A model generated the notes under the pieces. It made no database searches. It was not told the DNA's origin and saw nothing but the letters and a program-made list of their open reading frames with translations. Below are positions 16,352 to 25,161 of a DNA stretch of 64,000 nt, in pieces. Origin of the DNA: Arthrobacter oryzae (lineage in GTDB: Bacteria; Actinomycetota; Actinomycetes; Actinomycetales; Micrococcaceae); assembly GCF_030812315.1 (NCBI RefSeq), contig NZ_JAUSSM010000004.1:310001-374000 (forward strand). The letters run 5' to 3'. The position numbers were made by a program, and so were the translations under genes. Each line of letters starts with the position of its first letter. Positions within the stretch are counted from its first letter, which is position 1.

Positions 16352-16758
16352 TTTGGGAGCCTTCCTCAAGAAGTGGCGCTCCTGGGCGCCGGCTACGGCG
16401 AGACCATTCAAAACGACGATGCAGCTACGAGTTCCCCGAATCCGACGCTACAACCGCGGTGTTTCGGCCATAGCCCCGAAGTTTTTCCGGGACGTTAAAC
16501 AGCCCGGCCGGGCATGAATCCTGGGTTACCGGCAGGTTTCCAAAATGTGACGTACATCTCACCATGGATGCCCAGGGCCCACGTCCGTGCGCCAAGCCCG
16601 CAGGCGTGGCGCCTCCACGCGGAAAGTGATGGCGGTCACAGGGGGCGTAAAGGTTTCGTTAAGGCCGGCATCCTGCACACTTTCCCGGGCCTACGCTCCA
16701 ATCAGGAGCAGCACCATGGGCCGAACACGGCCGGAGGCACGCTGCCTGAAAGGACACC
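16352..16758. other. divergent intergenic region between amtB and the APC permease
   Basis: A 407-bp gap carrying both promoters. I found no clear GlnR or AmtR site. The only structured signals are the direct repeat at 16646-16663 and a possible -10 near 16690 for the permease. No riboswitch consensus that I know (including the c-di-AMP ydaO type, looked for because of the permease family) could be recognised. Confidence 0.4.
16646..16663 (+). promoter_or_regulatory. 11-bp-spaced direct repeat, possible response-regulator site
   Basis: CGTAAAG (16646-16652) and CGTTAAG (16657-16663) start exactly 11 bp apart, i.e. on the same helix face, the spacing used by OmpR-family response regulators. 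The site is about 95 bp upstream of the GTG start of the permease. No cognate two-component system is in the window. Confidence 0.35.
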
Positions 16759-18735
16759 GTGACCACGCTCACCCGGCCGCCCGCCGACCCCTCGGACAGG
16801 TACAACCGCAAGCCCCATCAGCTAAGGGGCTGGCTGCTGGAGGGCATGCCTGAAGGATCCGGCAAACGGCAGGGGCCCCACGGCCAGCCGCAGGCGAACC
16901 ACACACCGCAGCCCTGGTGGAAGGTCATGTGCCTCACTGGCGTTGACTACTTCTCCACCCTCGGCTATCAGCCGGCCATTGCCGCGCTTGCCGCAGGAAT
17001 GGTCTCCCCCTTGGCCACTGTGGTCCTGGTGGCCGTTACGCTCCTCGGCGCCCTCCCGGTGTACCGCCGGGTCGCCTCGGAAAGTCCCCGCGGGGAAGGT
17101 TCCATCGCAATGCTTGAACGACTCCTTCCGCGGTGGGGCGGCAAGCTGTTCGTCCTGGCGCTTTTGGGGTTCGCGGCCACGGACTTCATGATCACCATCA
17201 CGCTCTCGGCCGCGGATGCCAGTGCGCACGCCATCGAGAACCCGTTCGCGCCCGACTTTCTGCACGGCCAGGAAGTGGCCATAACGCTGGGGCTGATCGC
17301 AGGTCTCGGAATCGTCTTCCTCCGCGGCTTCAAGGAAGCCATCAACGTGGCTGTAGTCTTGGTGGCCGTGTTCCTCCTGCTGAATGCTGTGGTGGTGCTG
17401 GTAGGCCTCGCGCATGTGTACAGCGAAGCCCACGTGGTCACGGACTGGTGGGCCGCCCTCAACCAGCAGCACGGGAACCCGCTCGTGATGATCGGCATCG
17501 CCCTGCTGGTCTTCCCCAAACTTGCCCTGGGGCTCTCCGGTTTCGAAACGGGTGTGGCCGTCATGCCGCAGATCCAGGGCAGCCCGGACGACACCGAGGA
17601 GAAGCCGGCCGGCCGGATCCGCGGCGCGCACAAGCTCCTGACCACAGCCGCCCTGATCATGAGCGCGTTCCTCATCGCGTCCAGTTTCATCACCACGTTC
17701 CTGATCCCGGCAGCCGAGTTCGAACCGGGCGGCAAGGCCAATGGCCGGGCGCTGGCCTTCCTGGCCCACCAGTACCTGGGCGACGGCTTCGGAACCGTCT
17801 ACGACCTGAGCACCATCGCCATTCTCTGGTTCGCCGGCGCCTCCGCCATGGCAGGGCTCCTCAACCTGGTGCCCCGCTACCTCCCGCGCTTCGGCATGGC
17901 GCCCGCCTGGACCCGGGCCGTGCGGCCCCTGGTGCTGGTGTTCACCGCCGTCGCCTTCCTCATCACGGTGGTCTTCGAGGCCGACGTCGAAGCGCAGGGC
18001 GGCGCGTATGCCACCGGCGTCCTGGTCCTGATGACGTCAGCTTCCATCGCCGTCACGTTGTCCGCCCGGCGCAAGCAGCAACGCGGCCGGACGGTCGCCT
18101 TCGGGGCGATCGCCGTCGTCTTCCTCTACACAACTGTGGCGAACGTGGTGGAACGCCCCGACGGCCTGAAGATCGCAGCGATGTTCATCCTCGGCATCGT
18201 GGTGGTGAGCTTCGCTTCACGCGTCAGGCGTTCCTTCGAGCTGCGCGCCACCCACATCAGGCTGGACGAACGGGCGTTGGAGTTCATGGCTGCCAGCGAA
18301 GAGGGGCCCATCCGGCTAATCGCCCACGAGCCCAAACGCCTCAGCGCCGCGCGGTACCGGGCCAAACTTGAGCACGCAGAACTTGCCAACCACCTGCCGG
18401 GGGACAGCGACGCGATCTTCATCGAGATCCTTGTTGACGACAGCTCGGACTTCGAACAGGAACTCCTGGTCACCGGGAAGGTCCGGCACGGCTTCCGCAT
18501 CCTTGAAATCCACAGCAATAACGTGCCCAACACGCTGGCGGCCGTGCTGCTGCACCTCCGGGATGTCACGGGCCTGATGCCGCACATCTATTTCCGCTGG
18601 ACCGAGGGGAACCCGCTGACCAACCTGACGCGGTTCCTGCTGTTCGGCGAGGGTGAGATCGCCCCCGTTACCCGGGAAGTGCTGCGCGAGGCGGAGCCGG
18701 ACGTCACCCGCCGGCCCTGGGTCCACGTGGGCTAG
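16759..18735 (+). CDS. APC-superfamily amino-acid/cation permease with large cytoplasmic C-terminal domain
   Basis: A 658-residue protein; GTG start after GAAAGGA. A hydrophilic N-terminus of about 50 residues precedes about 12 membrane helices (residues 55-480), starting at [20 protein letters not shown], a motif of the APC permease subgroup annotated as amino-acid or potassium transporters. The last 180 residues are soluble and mixed alpha/beta ([12 protein letters not shown] to [20 protein letters not shown]), probably a regulatory domain. Substrate unknown; the divergent position opposite amtB may be incidental. Confidence 0.75.
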   Translation: MTTLTRPPADPSDRYNRKPHQLRGWLLEGMPEGSGKRQGPHGQPQANHTPQPWWKVMCLTGVDYFSTLGYQPAIAALAAGMVSPLATVVLVAVTLLGALPVYRRVASESPRGEGSIAMLERLLPRWGGKLFVLALLGFAATDFMITITLSAADASAHAIENPFAPDFLHGQEVAITLGLIAGLGIVFLRGFKEAINVAVVLVAVFLLLNAVVVLVGLAHVYSEAHVVTDWWAALNQQHGNPLVMIGIALLVFPKLALGLSGFETGVAVMPQIQGSPDDTEEKPAGRIRGAHKLLTTAALIMSAFLIASSFITTFLIPAAEFEPGGKANGRALAFLAHQYLGDGFGTVYDLSTIAILWFAGASAMAGLLNLVPRYLPRFGMAPAWTRAVRPLVLVFTAVAFLITVVFEADVEAQGGAYATGVLVLMTSASIAVTLSARRKQQRGRTVAFGAIAVVFLYTTVANVVERPDGLKIAAMFILGIVVVSFASRVRRSFELRATHIRLDERALEFMAASEEGPIRLIAHEPKRLSAARYRAKLEHAELANHLPGDSDAIFIEILVDDSSDFEQELLVTGKVRHGFRILEIHSNNVPNTLAAVLLHLRDVTGLMPHIYFRWTEGNPLTNLTRFLLFGEGEIAPVTREVLREAEPDVTRRPWVHVG

Positions 18736-18739
18736 TCAA

Positions 18740-18760
18740 CCCGGCTTTACCAAGCCCGGG
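18740..18760. terminator. weak hairpin between convergent genes
   Basis: CCCGGCTT (18740-18747) pairs with AAGCCCGGG (18752-18760) with one bulged C and a 4-nt loop. Located between the permease gene (+) and the XRE-cupin gene (-). Confidence 0.35.
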
Positions 18761-18784
18761 CCGCGTCAGCGGCTGGCCGCCGGG

Positions 18785-19360
18785 TCAGCGACTGGCGGCC
18801 GGGACCAGCACCCAGAGCACCTCGACGGCATCGTCCGTGGGGTTGATCCAGGTGTGCGGCTCCCTGCCGGGGAACGTCACAGTGTCGCCGGTGCTGAGCT
18901 CGTATTCCTCGTTCGTGAGGATCAGCCGGATCCGGCCGTTGATCACGTGGAGGACGTCAACGTCGCAGTCCACGGCATAGAGTTCGGATTCGCCGCGGCC
19001 GCGGGGCTCGATCACGGCCTGGATGATCTGGACGCGCCGTTCCGAGCGCGCCGTCAGGAGGCGCTCGATGATGCCCTCTCCGCCCAGTGAAATGCGCGGC
19101 CCCTCGTCCTTTTTGGTGAGATGGGTCTCCGGCGCGGCAAACAAGTCGCCGATGGAGATGGACAGCACCTGGCACAGCGTCACCAGGGAGGCGACCGACG
19201 GGGAGGTGAGGTCGCGTTCAACCCGGCTGAGGAATCCTTTGGTGAGACCGGTGGCGTCTGCCACCTGCTCGATGGTGAGCCGCTGGGACTGGCGGGCAGC
19301 ACGGATGCGCGAACCGATGGCAACTGGAATGTTGCTCGGTTCAACTGGTAGAGCCTTCAT
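18785..19360 (-). CDS. XRE-family regulator with C-terminal cupin domain
   Basis: A 191-residue protein; ATG at 19360 (MKALPVEPSNIPVAIG) with AAAGG 8 nt upstream. An XRE helix-turn-helix fills residues 14-70 (LTIEQVADATGLTKGFLSRV), followed by a cupin_2 sensor domain (residues 110-185; VLHVINGRIRLILTNEEYEL, FPGREPHTWINP). Members such as PuuR sense small metabolites and often control neighbouring catabolic or transport genes. It lies divergent to the sodium:solute symporter gene and probably controls it through the direct repeats at 19494-19522. Confidence 0.9.
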   Translation of the reverse strand: MKALPVEPSNIPVAIGSRIRAARQSQRLTIEQVADATGLTKGFLSRVERDLTSPSVASLVTLCQVLSISIGDLFAAPETHLTKKDEGPRISLGGEGIIERLLTARSERRVQIIQAVIEPRGRGESELYAVDCDVDVLHVINGRIRLILTNEEYELSTGDTVTFPGREPHTWINPTDDAVEVLWVLVPAASR

Positions 19361-19493
19361 TAACGAACCTTTCGCAGCCGGCCGCACGGCCCCATCGCTG
19401 GAGCCATACTAGCTGGAGAGCCACCTTGTGACGCGGGAACGGGCCGTGGATGTCAAATGCCCTTGACTGTTACCACCGTCACAACATACCCTT

Positions 19494-19522
19494 TTAGGCA
19501 ACAGGTGTTGTCTATTAGGCAA
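19494..19522. promoter_or_regulatory. pair of TTAGGCAA direct repeats, probable XRE-cupin operator
   Basis: TTAGGCAA occurs at 19494-19501 and 19515-19522, starting 21 bp apart, which is two helical turns. The pair lies between the divergent XRE-cupin regulator and symporter genes, 135-165 bp from each start codon. Such spaced direct repeats suit a dimeric HTH protein; assignment to this regulator rests on position. Confidence 0.55.
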
Positions 19523-19656
19523 TCACCTACACTCACCGAAACACCTACAGGGATCTCCCCCTGCATCAACCGCAACATAGCAGCGGACTTCCGGCACTGC
19601 GCTGACGCTCCCGCGAATTCCCGCCCTGCTGCCAATCAGCTCCAAGGAGCCTTTTC

Positions 19657-21183
19657 ATGGACGCAAATTTCGTCAACATCGCCATTGTGGTGGTGTACCT
19701 GGTCGCCATGCTGGCCTTCGGCTGGTGGGGCAAGTCCCGCACTAAGAACAACAGCGACTTCCTGGTGGCTGGCCGCAGGCTTGGCCCGTTCCTTTACACC
19801 GGCACCATGGCCGCCGTGGTTCTCGGCGGCGCCTCAACAGTGGGCGGCGTGGGCCTCGGCTACAAGTTCGGCATCTCCGGCATGTGGCTGGTGGTGGCCA
19901 TCGGCGCCGGCGTACTGCTGCTGAGCCTCCTGTTTGCCGGCACCATCCAGAAGCTGAAGATCTACACGGTGTCCCAGATGCTGACGCTCCGCTACGGCAG
20001 CCGGGCCACGCAGACCTCCGGCATCGTGATGCTGGCCTACACGCTGATGCTTTGCGCCACCTCCACCGGCGCCTACGCCACGATCTTCGTGGTCCTGTTC
20101 GGCTGGGACCGCGCCCTGGCCATCGCCATCGGCGGCGCAATCGTCCTGGTCTACTCGACCATCGGCGGCATGTGGTCCATCACCCTTGCGGACCAGGTCC
20201 AGTTCGTCATCAAGACCGTGGGAATCTTCTTCCTGATGCTGCCCTTCACGCTCAACGCAGCGGGCGGCCTGGACGGCATCCGCAGCCGCGTCGAGGACAG
20301 CTTCTTCCAGATTGACGGCATCGGCGCCCAGACCATCCTCACGTATTTCGTGGTCTACACCTTGGGCCTGCTGATCGGCCAGGACATCTGGCAGCGCGTC
20401 TTCACCGCCAAGACCCCCACTGTTGCCCGCTGGGGCGGCGCCACTGCAGGCGTCTACTGCATCCTTTACGGCGCTGCCGGCGCCCTGATCGGCCTGGGTG
20501 CACGGGTTGCCCTGCCGGAGATCGATGTCGCTACGGAGGGCAAGGACGTTGTCTACGCCGAGGTGGCGCAGACCCTGCTGCCCATCGGCATCGGCGGCCT
20601 GGTGCTCGCAGCAGCCGTTGCCGCCATGATGTCCACCGCCTCCGGTGCCCTCATCGCAGCCGCAACGGTGGCACGCGCCGACGTCCTTCCGTTCGTGGCG
20701 AGCTGGTTTGGCAAGGACATCAACACAGATGACACCGACAACCCGGAGCACGACGTCAAGGCCAACCGCATGTGGGTTCTTGGCCTGGGTATCGTGGCCA
20801 TCCTTATTGCCATCATCACCCGGGACGTCATCGTGGCACTGACCATCGCCTACGACATCCTGGTGGGCGGCCTGCTGGTGGCGATCCTGGGCGGACTGGT
20901 CTGGAAGCGTGGCACCGGCATCGCTGCAGCCTGGTCCATGGCAGTCGGATCGGTGGTTACTCTTGCCCTGCTGACGCTTTACGCAACCGGGGTTCTTCCC
21001 AGCGCTGACGGTATCTATGCCAACGAGCCGATCTATTACGGCCTCGGCTCTGCACTGGTGGTCTATGTAGCACTTTCCTTCGCGACCAAGCCGACGGATC
21101 CGGCGGTTATGGCCAACTGGCGCCGGCGCGTTGCCGGCAACGCTTCCGAAGAAGAGACTGCTCCGGTCCTCACCAAGCACTAA
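19657..21183 (+). CDS. sodium:solute symporter (SSS family)
   Basis: A 508-residue membrane protein with AAGGAG 8 nt before the ATG. About 13 helices; the N-terminal part has the family pattern AFGWWGKSRTKNNSDFLVAG and GGASTVGGVGLGYKFGISG, and a later helix reads VLAAAVAAMMSTASGALIAA, matching the SSS sodium-site signature. It should import an organic solute with Na+. Substrate is not readable; the divergent XRE-cupin regulator suggests a regulated nutrient such as an amino or polyamine compound. Monocistronic, followed by a strong hairpin. Confidence 0.9.
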   Translation: MDANFVNIAIVVVYLVAMLAFGWWGKSRTKNNSDFLVAGRRLGPFLYTGTMAAVVLGGASTVGGVGLGYKFGISGMWLVVAIGAGVLLLSLLFAGTIQKLKIYTVSQMLTLRYGSRATQTSGIVMLAYTLMLCATSTGAYATIFVVLFGWDRALAIAIGGAIVLVYSTIGGMWSITLADQVQFVIKTVGIFFLMLPFTLNAAGGLDGIRSRVEDSFFQIDGIGAQTILTYFVVYTLGLLIGQDIWQRVFTAKTPTVARWGGATAGVYCILYGAAGALIGLGARVALPEIDVATEGKDVVYAEVAQTLLPIGIGGLVLAAAVAAMMSTASGALIAAATVARADVLPFVASWFGKDINTDDTDNPEHDVKANRMWVLGLGIVAILIAIITRDVIVALTIAYDILVGGLLVAILGGLVWKRGTGIAAAWSMAVGSVVTLALLTLYATGVLPSADGIYANEPIYYGLGSALVVYVALSFATKPTDPAVMANWRRRVAGNASEEETAPVLTKH

Positions 21184-21196
21184 ACCAGAACGGCGC

Positions 21197-21246
21197 ACGA
21201 CGGCGGCGCCTCCCTCGGGTTCACCATCGGGAGGCACCGCCGTCGT
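21197..21246. terminator. bidirectional hairpin after the symporter gene
   Basis: An 18-bp stem with one mismatch: 21197-21214 (ACGACGGCGGCGCCTCCC) against 21229-21246, with a 14-nt loop. It lies between the symporter (+) and the small acidic protein gene (-). Confidence 0.75.
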
Positions 21247-21284
21247 TCGTTAATATCGGGGGCGGCGCTTACGGACGCAGTGAA

Positions 21285-21515
21285 TCACTCGTCTTCCCGG
21301 GGCTCAGGGAACTCTTCCAGCGGCACCACGGGTTTCTCGTCGCCGAGGAAATCCTCCTCGCCCAAGGGAACCAGCCGATCGGCCTCCTGGAGCAGTTCCT
21401 CTTCCTCGGTCTCCGCTGTGTCATCGATGGGCGCGTCCTCGGCAAAGTCATAGGCGGGATCGGATTCGATGGTGTCGCGTTCCGGCTGGATGGGGCGTGA
21501 TCCGGTGGTATCCAT
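21285..21515 (-). CDS. small acidic protein of unknown function
   Basis: A 76-residue protein starting MDTTGSRPIQPERDTIE at 21515, with GGAGG about 7 nt upstream. Composition is very acidic and Pro-rich (ETEEEELLQEAD, EEFPEPREDE) with no membrane segment or Cys; probably disordered. An open frame extends upstream but without a ribosome site and with different composition. I do not recognise the family. It stands alone between a terminator and the divergent VIT-transporter gene. Confidence 0.6.
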   Translation of the reverse strand: MDTTGSRPIQPERDTIESDPAYDFAEDAPIDDTAETEEEELLQEADRLVPLGEEDFLGDEKPVVPLEEFPEPREDE

Positions 21516-21773
21516 GGTGCAAACCTCCGTGTCTGGTTGTGCGGCCAGGGGCCGGGCCGTGGGAGCACCTGCCCTGGCAATCATCACAGCACCGGCATTC
21601 CGCGCGGTCAAGAGCCGGAGCTTTGCACCCCGCAAAAGCCCGTCCACCACAGCGGTTTTTGAGGTCCGCCTAAACTTCCTGGTGAGGACCACCGGCCGAA
21701 AATCGGCGTGAATCCGGGGTAGGCTGGACCTGCAATGGGGCCGAACCATGCCCTATCAAGCCCAGGAGTGTTC

Positions 21774-22952
21774 GTGTCTCAGCACGCTAAATCTGACCGG
21801 AACCAGCCCCGTCCCGCCGACACCCCGGCCGCGCAAACCCCGCAAGCCAACACCGCCGCAACGCCGGCCACAGCCCCCGGCCCCGGCGACATCAAGCGTT
21901 GGCGCCAGTACCTTGCCGACGAACGCGCCGAGGCCGCGGTCTACCGCGACCTGGCCCAGAACCGCCGCGGCGAGGAGCGGGATATCCTGCTGGCCCTTGC
22001 CGAAGCAGAGGGCCGCCACGAGGCGCACTGGCTCCGGCTCCTCGGCGATCACGCGGGGAAGCCCCGCCCGGCATCCCTCCGCAGCCAGCTGCTGGGATTC
22101 CTGGCCCGCCATTTCGGTTCCGTATTCGTCCTGGCGCTGGCCCAGCGCGCCGAGGGCCGCTCCCCCTACTCCTCGGACCCATTCGCCACGCCCGCAATGG
22201 TTGCCGACGAACAGATCCATGAAGAAGTTGTCCGCGGACTCGCCACCCGCGGCAGGAACCGGCTGGCCGGCACCTTCAGGGCCGCCGTGTTCGGCGCCAA
22301 TGACGGCCTGGTCAGCAACCTTTCGCTGGTCATGGGCATGGCCGCGTCCGGCGTCGGAAGCCAAGTGGTACTCCTGAGCGGCGTGGCCGGGCTGCTCGCC
22401 GGGGCACTGTCCATGGGCGCCGGCGAATTCATCTCCGTCCGCTCCCAGCGCGAGCTGCTGGCGGCAACGCGGCCCACCCAGATCACCCTTTCCGCCGCCC
22501 CGCGGCTGGACATCGAGCACAACGAGCTGCTGCTGGTTTACCTGGCCCGCGGGATGTCCCGGGAAGCCGCCGAACACCGTGTGGCGGAGCGGATGGGACT
22601 GTTGAGCTGCGACTGCGACCCCAGCCTGTCGCTCCAGCCGGAACTCCCCGAGGCCGAGGACCAGCACGAAGCGGTGGGCACTGCCTGGAGCGCGGCGGCG
22701 TCGAGCTTCTGCTTCTTCGCCTCCGGGGCGATCATTCCGATCATCCCGTTCCTGCTGGGCATGACGGGCGTCGCGGCGCTGGTGGTTTCCGCCGTGCTGG
22801 TGGGCCTGGCGCTCCTGGTGACGGGCGGTGTCGTCGGACTGCTGTCCGGGACCTCCCCGACGAGCCGCGGATTCCGGCAACTGGCCATCGGCATGGGCGC
22901 GGCGGGCGTCACCTACCTGCTCGGCCTGGCATTCGGCGCGGTGGTCGCCTAG
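21774..22952 (+). CDS. rubrerythrin-VIT1/CCC1 fusion metal transporter
   Basis: A 392-residue protein; GTG at 21774 (then SQHAKSDRNQ) follows AGGAG by 5 nt. After a Pro/Ala-rich stretch, residues 40-150 form a ferritin-like domain with metal-ligand candidates in DERAEAAVYRDLA, AEAEGRHEAHW and ADEQIHEEV. Residues 165-390 are the VIT1/CCC1 membrane domain (FRAAVFGANDGLVSNLSLVMG, five helices, SMGAGEFISVRSQRE). These fusions move Fe2+ or Mn2+ across the membrane, with the ferritin-like part thought to sense or buffer iron. The stop shares one base with the start of the downstream protease gene. Confidence 0.88.
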   Translation: MSQHAKSDRNQPRPADTPAAQTPQANTAATPATAPGPGDIKRWRQYLADERAEAAVYRDLAQNRRGEERDILLALAEAEGRHEAHWLRLLGDHAGKPRPASLRSQLLGFLARHFGSVFVLALAQRAEGRSPYSSDPFATPAMVADEQIHEEVVRGLATRGRNRLAGTFRAAVFGANDGLVSNLSLVMGMAASGVGSQVVLLSGVAGLLAGALSMGAGEFISVRSQRELLAATRPTQITLSAAPRLDIEHNELLLVYLARGMSREAAEHRVAERMGLLSCDCDPSLSLQPELPEAEDQHEAVGTAWSAAASSFCFFASGAIIPIIPFLLGMTGVAALVVSAVLVGLALLVTGGVVGLLSGTSPTSRGFRQLAIGMGAAGVTYLLGLAFGAVVA

Positions 22953-23857
22953 TGGACAGTCCACCGTCCGGCCGACGGAATCCGCGGCATTCCAGCCGGA
23001 TGGGTATGGCCCGAATCCTGCGCAACGTTGCCCTCACCGCCCTGATCGCAGTAGCGGCTTTTACGGCTGCCGGACTGTTCTACGGCGATCCCCGGTTCGT
23101 GGGGCTCTTCGAATTTCGGAACAGCACAGTTCCCAACGGACAGGCCGCGGCCCAGCAGCCGGGAACGGCTGCGGAAGCCGTCGGTTCCGACGCACCTCCA
23201 CCGGGTCTGGAGGAAGAGGACTCACCGCTGGGAACAGCGGAGAAGCCGCCCGTGCCGAGCGATTCCTTCAAATTCCTGGCGACTAACGACGACGGCACGC
23301 CCGTGGGCTATTCGCCCTGCCGCCCGCTGCATTACGTGGTCAATGCCGGCCTGGCACCGGCGGGCGCGGAGAACCTGGTGGAGGAAGCCGTCAGCACCAT
23401 TGCCCGCGCCACGGGTATCCGCTTCATCAACGACGGCCCGTCCACCGAAGCGCCGTCGGAGGACCGCGATCCCTACCAGCCGGAGACTTACGGCGAGCGG
23501 TGGGCGCCGCTGCTCATTTCGTGGACTACCCCGGAGGTCTCCCCCGAGCTCAAGGGGCAGGTCATCGGAACCGGGGGTAGCACGCACTACAGCTTTGACG
23601 GCGGCTCGAAGACTTTCGTCACCGGCAGCCTGGACCTTGACGCACCGCAGATCGCCGGCGAACTCGAACGGCCGGAAGGCTCCGCCTACGCCACCGCCGT
23701 GATCCTGCACGAGCTGTCCCACGTCATGGGGCTGGAACACGTGGACGACCCCCTGCAGCTGATGTACCCGGAAATCGGAACCCCGGACGGCCTCGCCGCC
23801 GGCGACCTCAACGGCCTGTACCAGCTGGGCCGGGCCGCCTGCCGCAAGGACCTTTAA
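22952..23857 (+). CDS. membrane-anchored matrixin-like metalloprotease
   Basis: A 301-residue protein. The GTG start shares its G with the upstream TAG stop, so translation is probably coupled; ATGs at 23000 and 23006 are alternatives. One N-terminal membrane helix (residues 24-43), a low-complexity acidic linker, then a catalytic domain with HELSHVMGLEH (His253, Glu254, His257, His263), the zinc site of metzincins, and a Met-turn LMYP at 270-273. The active site should face outside. Substrate unknown. Pairing with a metal transporter may be incidental, but the coupling argues for co-expression. Confidence 0.85.
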   Translation: MDSPPSGRRNPRHSSRMGMARILRNVALTALIAVAAFTAAGLFYGDPRFVGLFEFRNSTVPNGQAAAQQPGTAAEAVGSDAPPPGLEEEDSPLGTAEKPPVPSDSFKFLATNDDGTPVGYSPCRPLHYVVNAGLAPAGAENLVEEAVSTIARATGIRFINDGPSTEAPSEDRDPYQPETYGERWAPLLISWTTPEVSPELKGQVIGTGGSTHYSFDGGSKTFVTGSLDLDAPQIAGELERPEGSAYATAVILHELSHVMGLEHVDDPLQLMYPEIGTPDGLAAGDLNGLYQLGRAACRKDL

Positions 23858-23875
23858 CCGGCCACTGCTGGCCGG
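23858..23875. terminator. bidirectional hairpin
   Basis: CCGGCCA (23858-23864) and TGGCCGG (23869-23875) with the 4-nt loop CTGC, directly after the protease stop codon and before the convergent LOG-family gene. Confidence 0.65.
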
Positions 23876-23895
23876 ACCCTGCTAGTCGTACCCTG

Positions 23896-25026
23896 CTAAC
23901 GAGCCACTGCGTCGAGGGCTTCCTCCACCGTGTCCACCAGGAAGATCCTGTCGGCCATTGACTTGCCCGCTGCCAGGCTCTGCAGCAAAGGCCACGCCGG
24001 ATACCGCCGCTTCCAGTGGTCGCTGCCGACGAGCACCATGGGCCTGATGGTTTCGGAGGCTCCGTAGTAGTTCTCGCACGCATCCTGGAAGATTTCCTGC
24101 AGGGTGCCGGCGGACCCCGGCAGGAAGATCACACCACCGTCGCAAAGCTCCAGCAGGATCGCCTCGCGGATGGCGTTGGCGAAATACTTCGCGATGTGGG
24201 TGGCGAAGTAGTTGGGCGGCTCGTGGCCATAGAACCAGGTGGGAATCCCCAGCGACGGCGTCCCGTCCGGATAGCGTTCGACGACGGCGGCCGCCGTCCG
24301 CGCCCACGCGGACACAGAGGGCCGGAACCCTGGAACGGCTGCCACCTGGGCAAGCGCAGCGTGGAAGTCCGCGTCCGGCAGTCCGCTGAGGTACGCGCCC
24401 ATATTGGCGGCCTCCATGGCACCGGGGCCGCCGCCGGTGGCCACCACCCGGCCGCTCCTGGCGAGGAGCCGGCCGGCGACGGCGGCCTCCATGAAGGCCG
24501 GCGTTCCGCGCCTCGCGGTGTGGCCGCCCATCACCCCCACCATCGAGCGGCCGCCCAGCTCGGAGCGCACCAGTTCATCCAGGGCGTCGCCGATCGAATG
24601 GTCATGCAGCGCCGCGGCCAGCGTGGCATCCAGCCGGTGCCGCTGCCCGGGCCGGATGCTCCAGTGGTAGATCCGGGCGTCCAGTGTGGTTTCGTAGGGC
24701 GCATCGGGCGGACCGGAGTAGAGCTCCTGGGGTGAGTAGAGCTGCCCGCGGTACGGGTTGAACGGCACGGATTCCAGCCGGGGGAAGATCAGCGCCCCGC
24801 GGTCGCGCAGCGAATCCTCCACGCCGTCGTCGAAGGTGCAGCCTAGGAAGATCGCGCCCTGCGCGTCCATGGCCTGCAGCGAAGCGGCGCGGCCGCGCAG
24901 GTCCAATGACTGCGCATGCCAGCCGTGCATGCTGCGGATGCCCGCCTTCACCAGCCGGTCGAAGCTGTCCAGGCTCTCAACCTCTAGGGTCCTGGGGCTG
25001 GGGCTCAGGCTGCCGGCGGCGTTCAT
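23896..25026 (-). CDS. LOG-family protein (Rossmann nucleotide-binding) with extra N-terminal domain
   Basis: A 376-residue protein. The C-terminal half carries LOG (cytokinin-activating phosphoribohydrolase) signatures in order: VGVMGGHTARRGT, then TGGGPGAMEAAN, then LPGSAGTLQEIFQ. The last differs from the usual PGGxGTxxE by Gly to Ser and Glu to Gln, so activity is uncertain. About 150 residues before the LOG domain form an additional region (FLGCTFDDGVEDSLRDRGA) that resembles a degenerate second copy of the fold. LOG proteins release free base from nucleoside 5'-monophosphates. Monocistronic. Confidence 0.8.
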   Translation of the reverse strand: MNAAGSLSPSPRTLEVESLDSFDRLVKAGIRSMHGWHAQSLDLRGRAASLQAMDAQGAIFLGCTFDDGVEDSLRDRGALIFPRLESVPFNPYRGQLYSPQELYSGPPDAPYETTLDARIYHWSIRPGQRHRLDATLAAALHDHSIGDALDELVRSELGGRSMVGVMGGHTARRGTPAFMEAAVAGRLLARSGRVVATGGGPGAMEAANMGAYLSGLPDADFHAALAQVAAVPGFRPSVSAWARTAAAVVERYPDGTPSLGIPTWFYGHEPPNYFATHIAKYFANAIREAILLELCDGGVIFLPGSAGTLQEIFQDACENYYGASETIRPMVLVGSDHWKRRYPAWPLLQSLAAGKSMADRIFLVDTVEEALDAVAR

Positions 25027-25057
25027 GAAGTCAGCCTAGTCCGCAGCGGGCGCAGCA

Positions 25058-25090
25058 GAAGCGCCCCGGCGGAGATCCGCGGGGCGCTTC
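25058..25090 (-). terminator. terminator of the SDR-MFS operon
   Basis: GAAGCGCCCC (25058-25067) pairs with GGGGCGCTTC (25081-25090); the loop itself contains GCGGA-GA-TCCGC, giving one long stem. It lies 72 bp beyond the SDR stop codon, in the gap before the next minus-strand gene. Confidence 0.65.
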
Positions 25091-25161
25091 TGTGCCCACC
25101 TTCAGGTGCGGGCTGGGTTAATGTTCGGGAGGCGTTCAGGTGCGGGCAGGGCCGCGCCGGA

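Noticed and set aside
16500-16758. c-di-AMP (ydaO-type) riboswitch before the APC permease
   Set aside because: Looked for because of the permease family, but the conserved loop sequences are not present.
19361-19656. Glycine or guanidine riboswitch in the symporter leader
   Set aside because: A short GGAGAG-like stretch occurs, but the conserved partner elements are missing.
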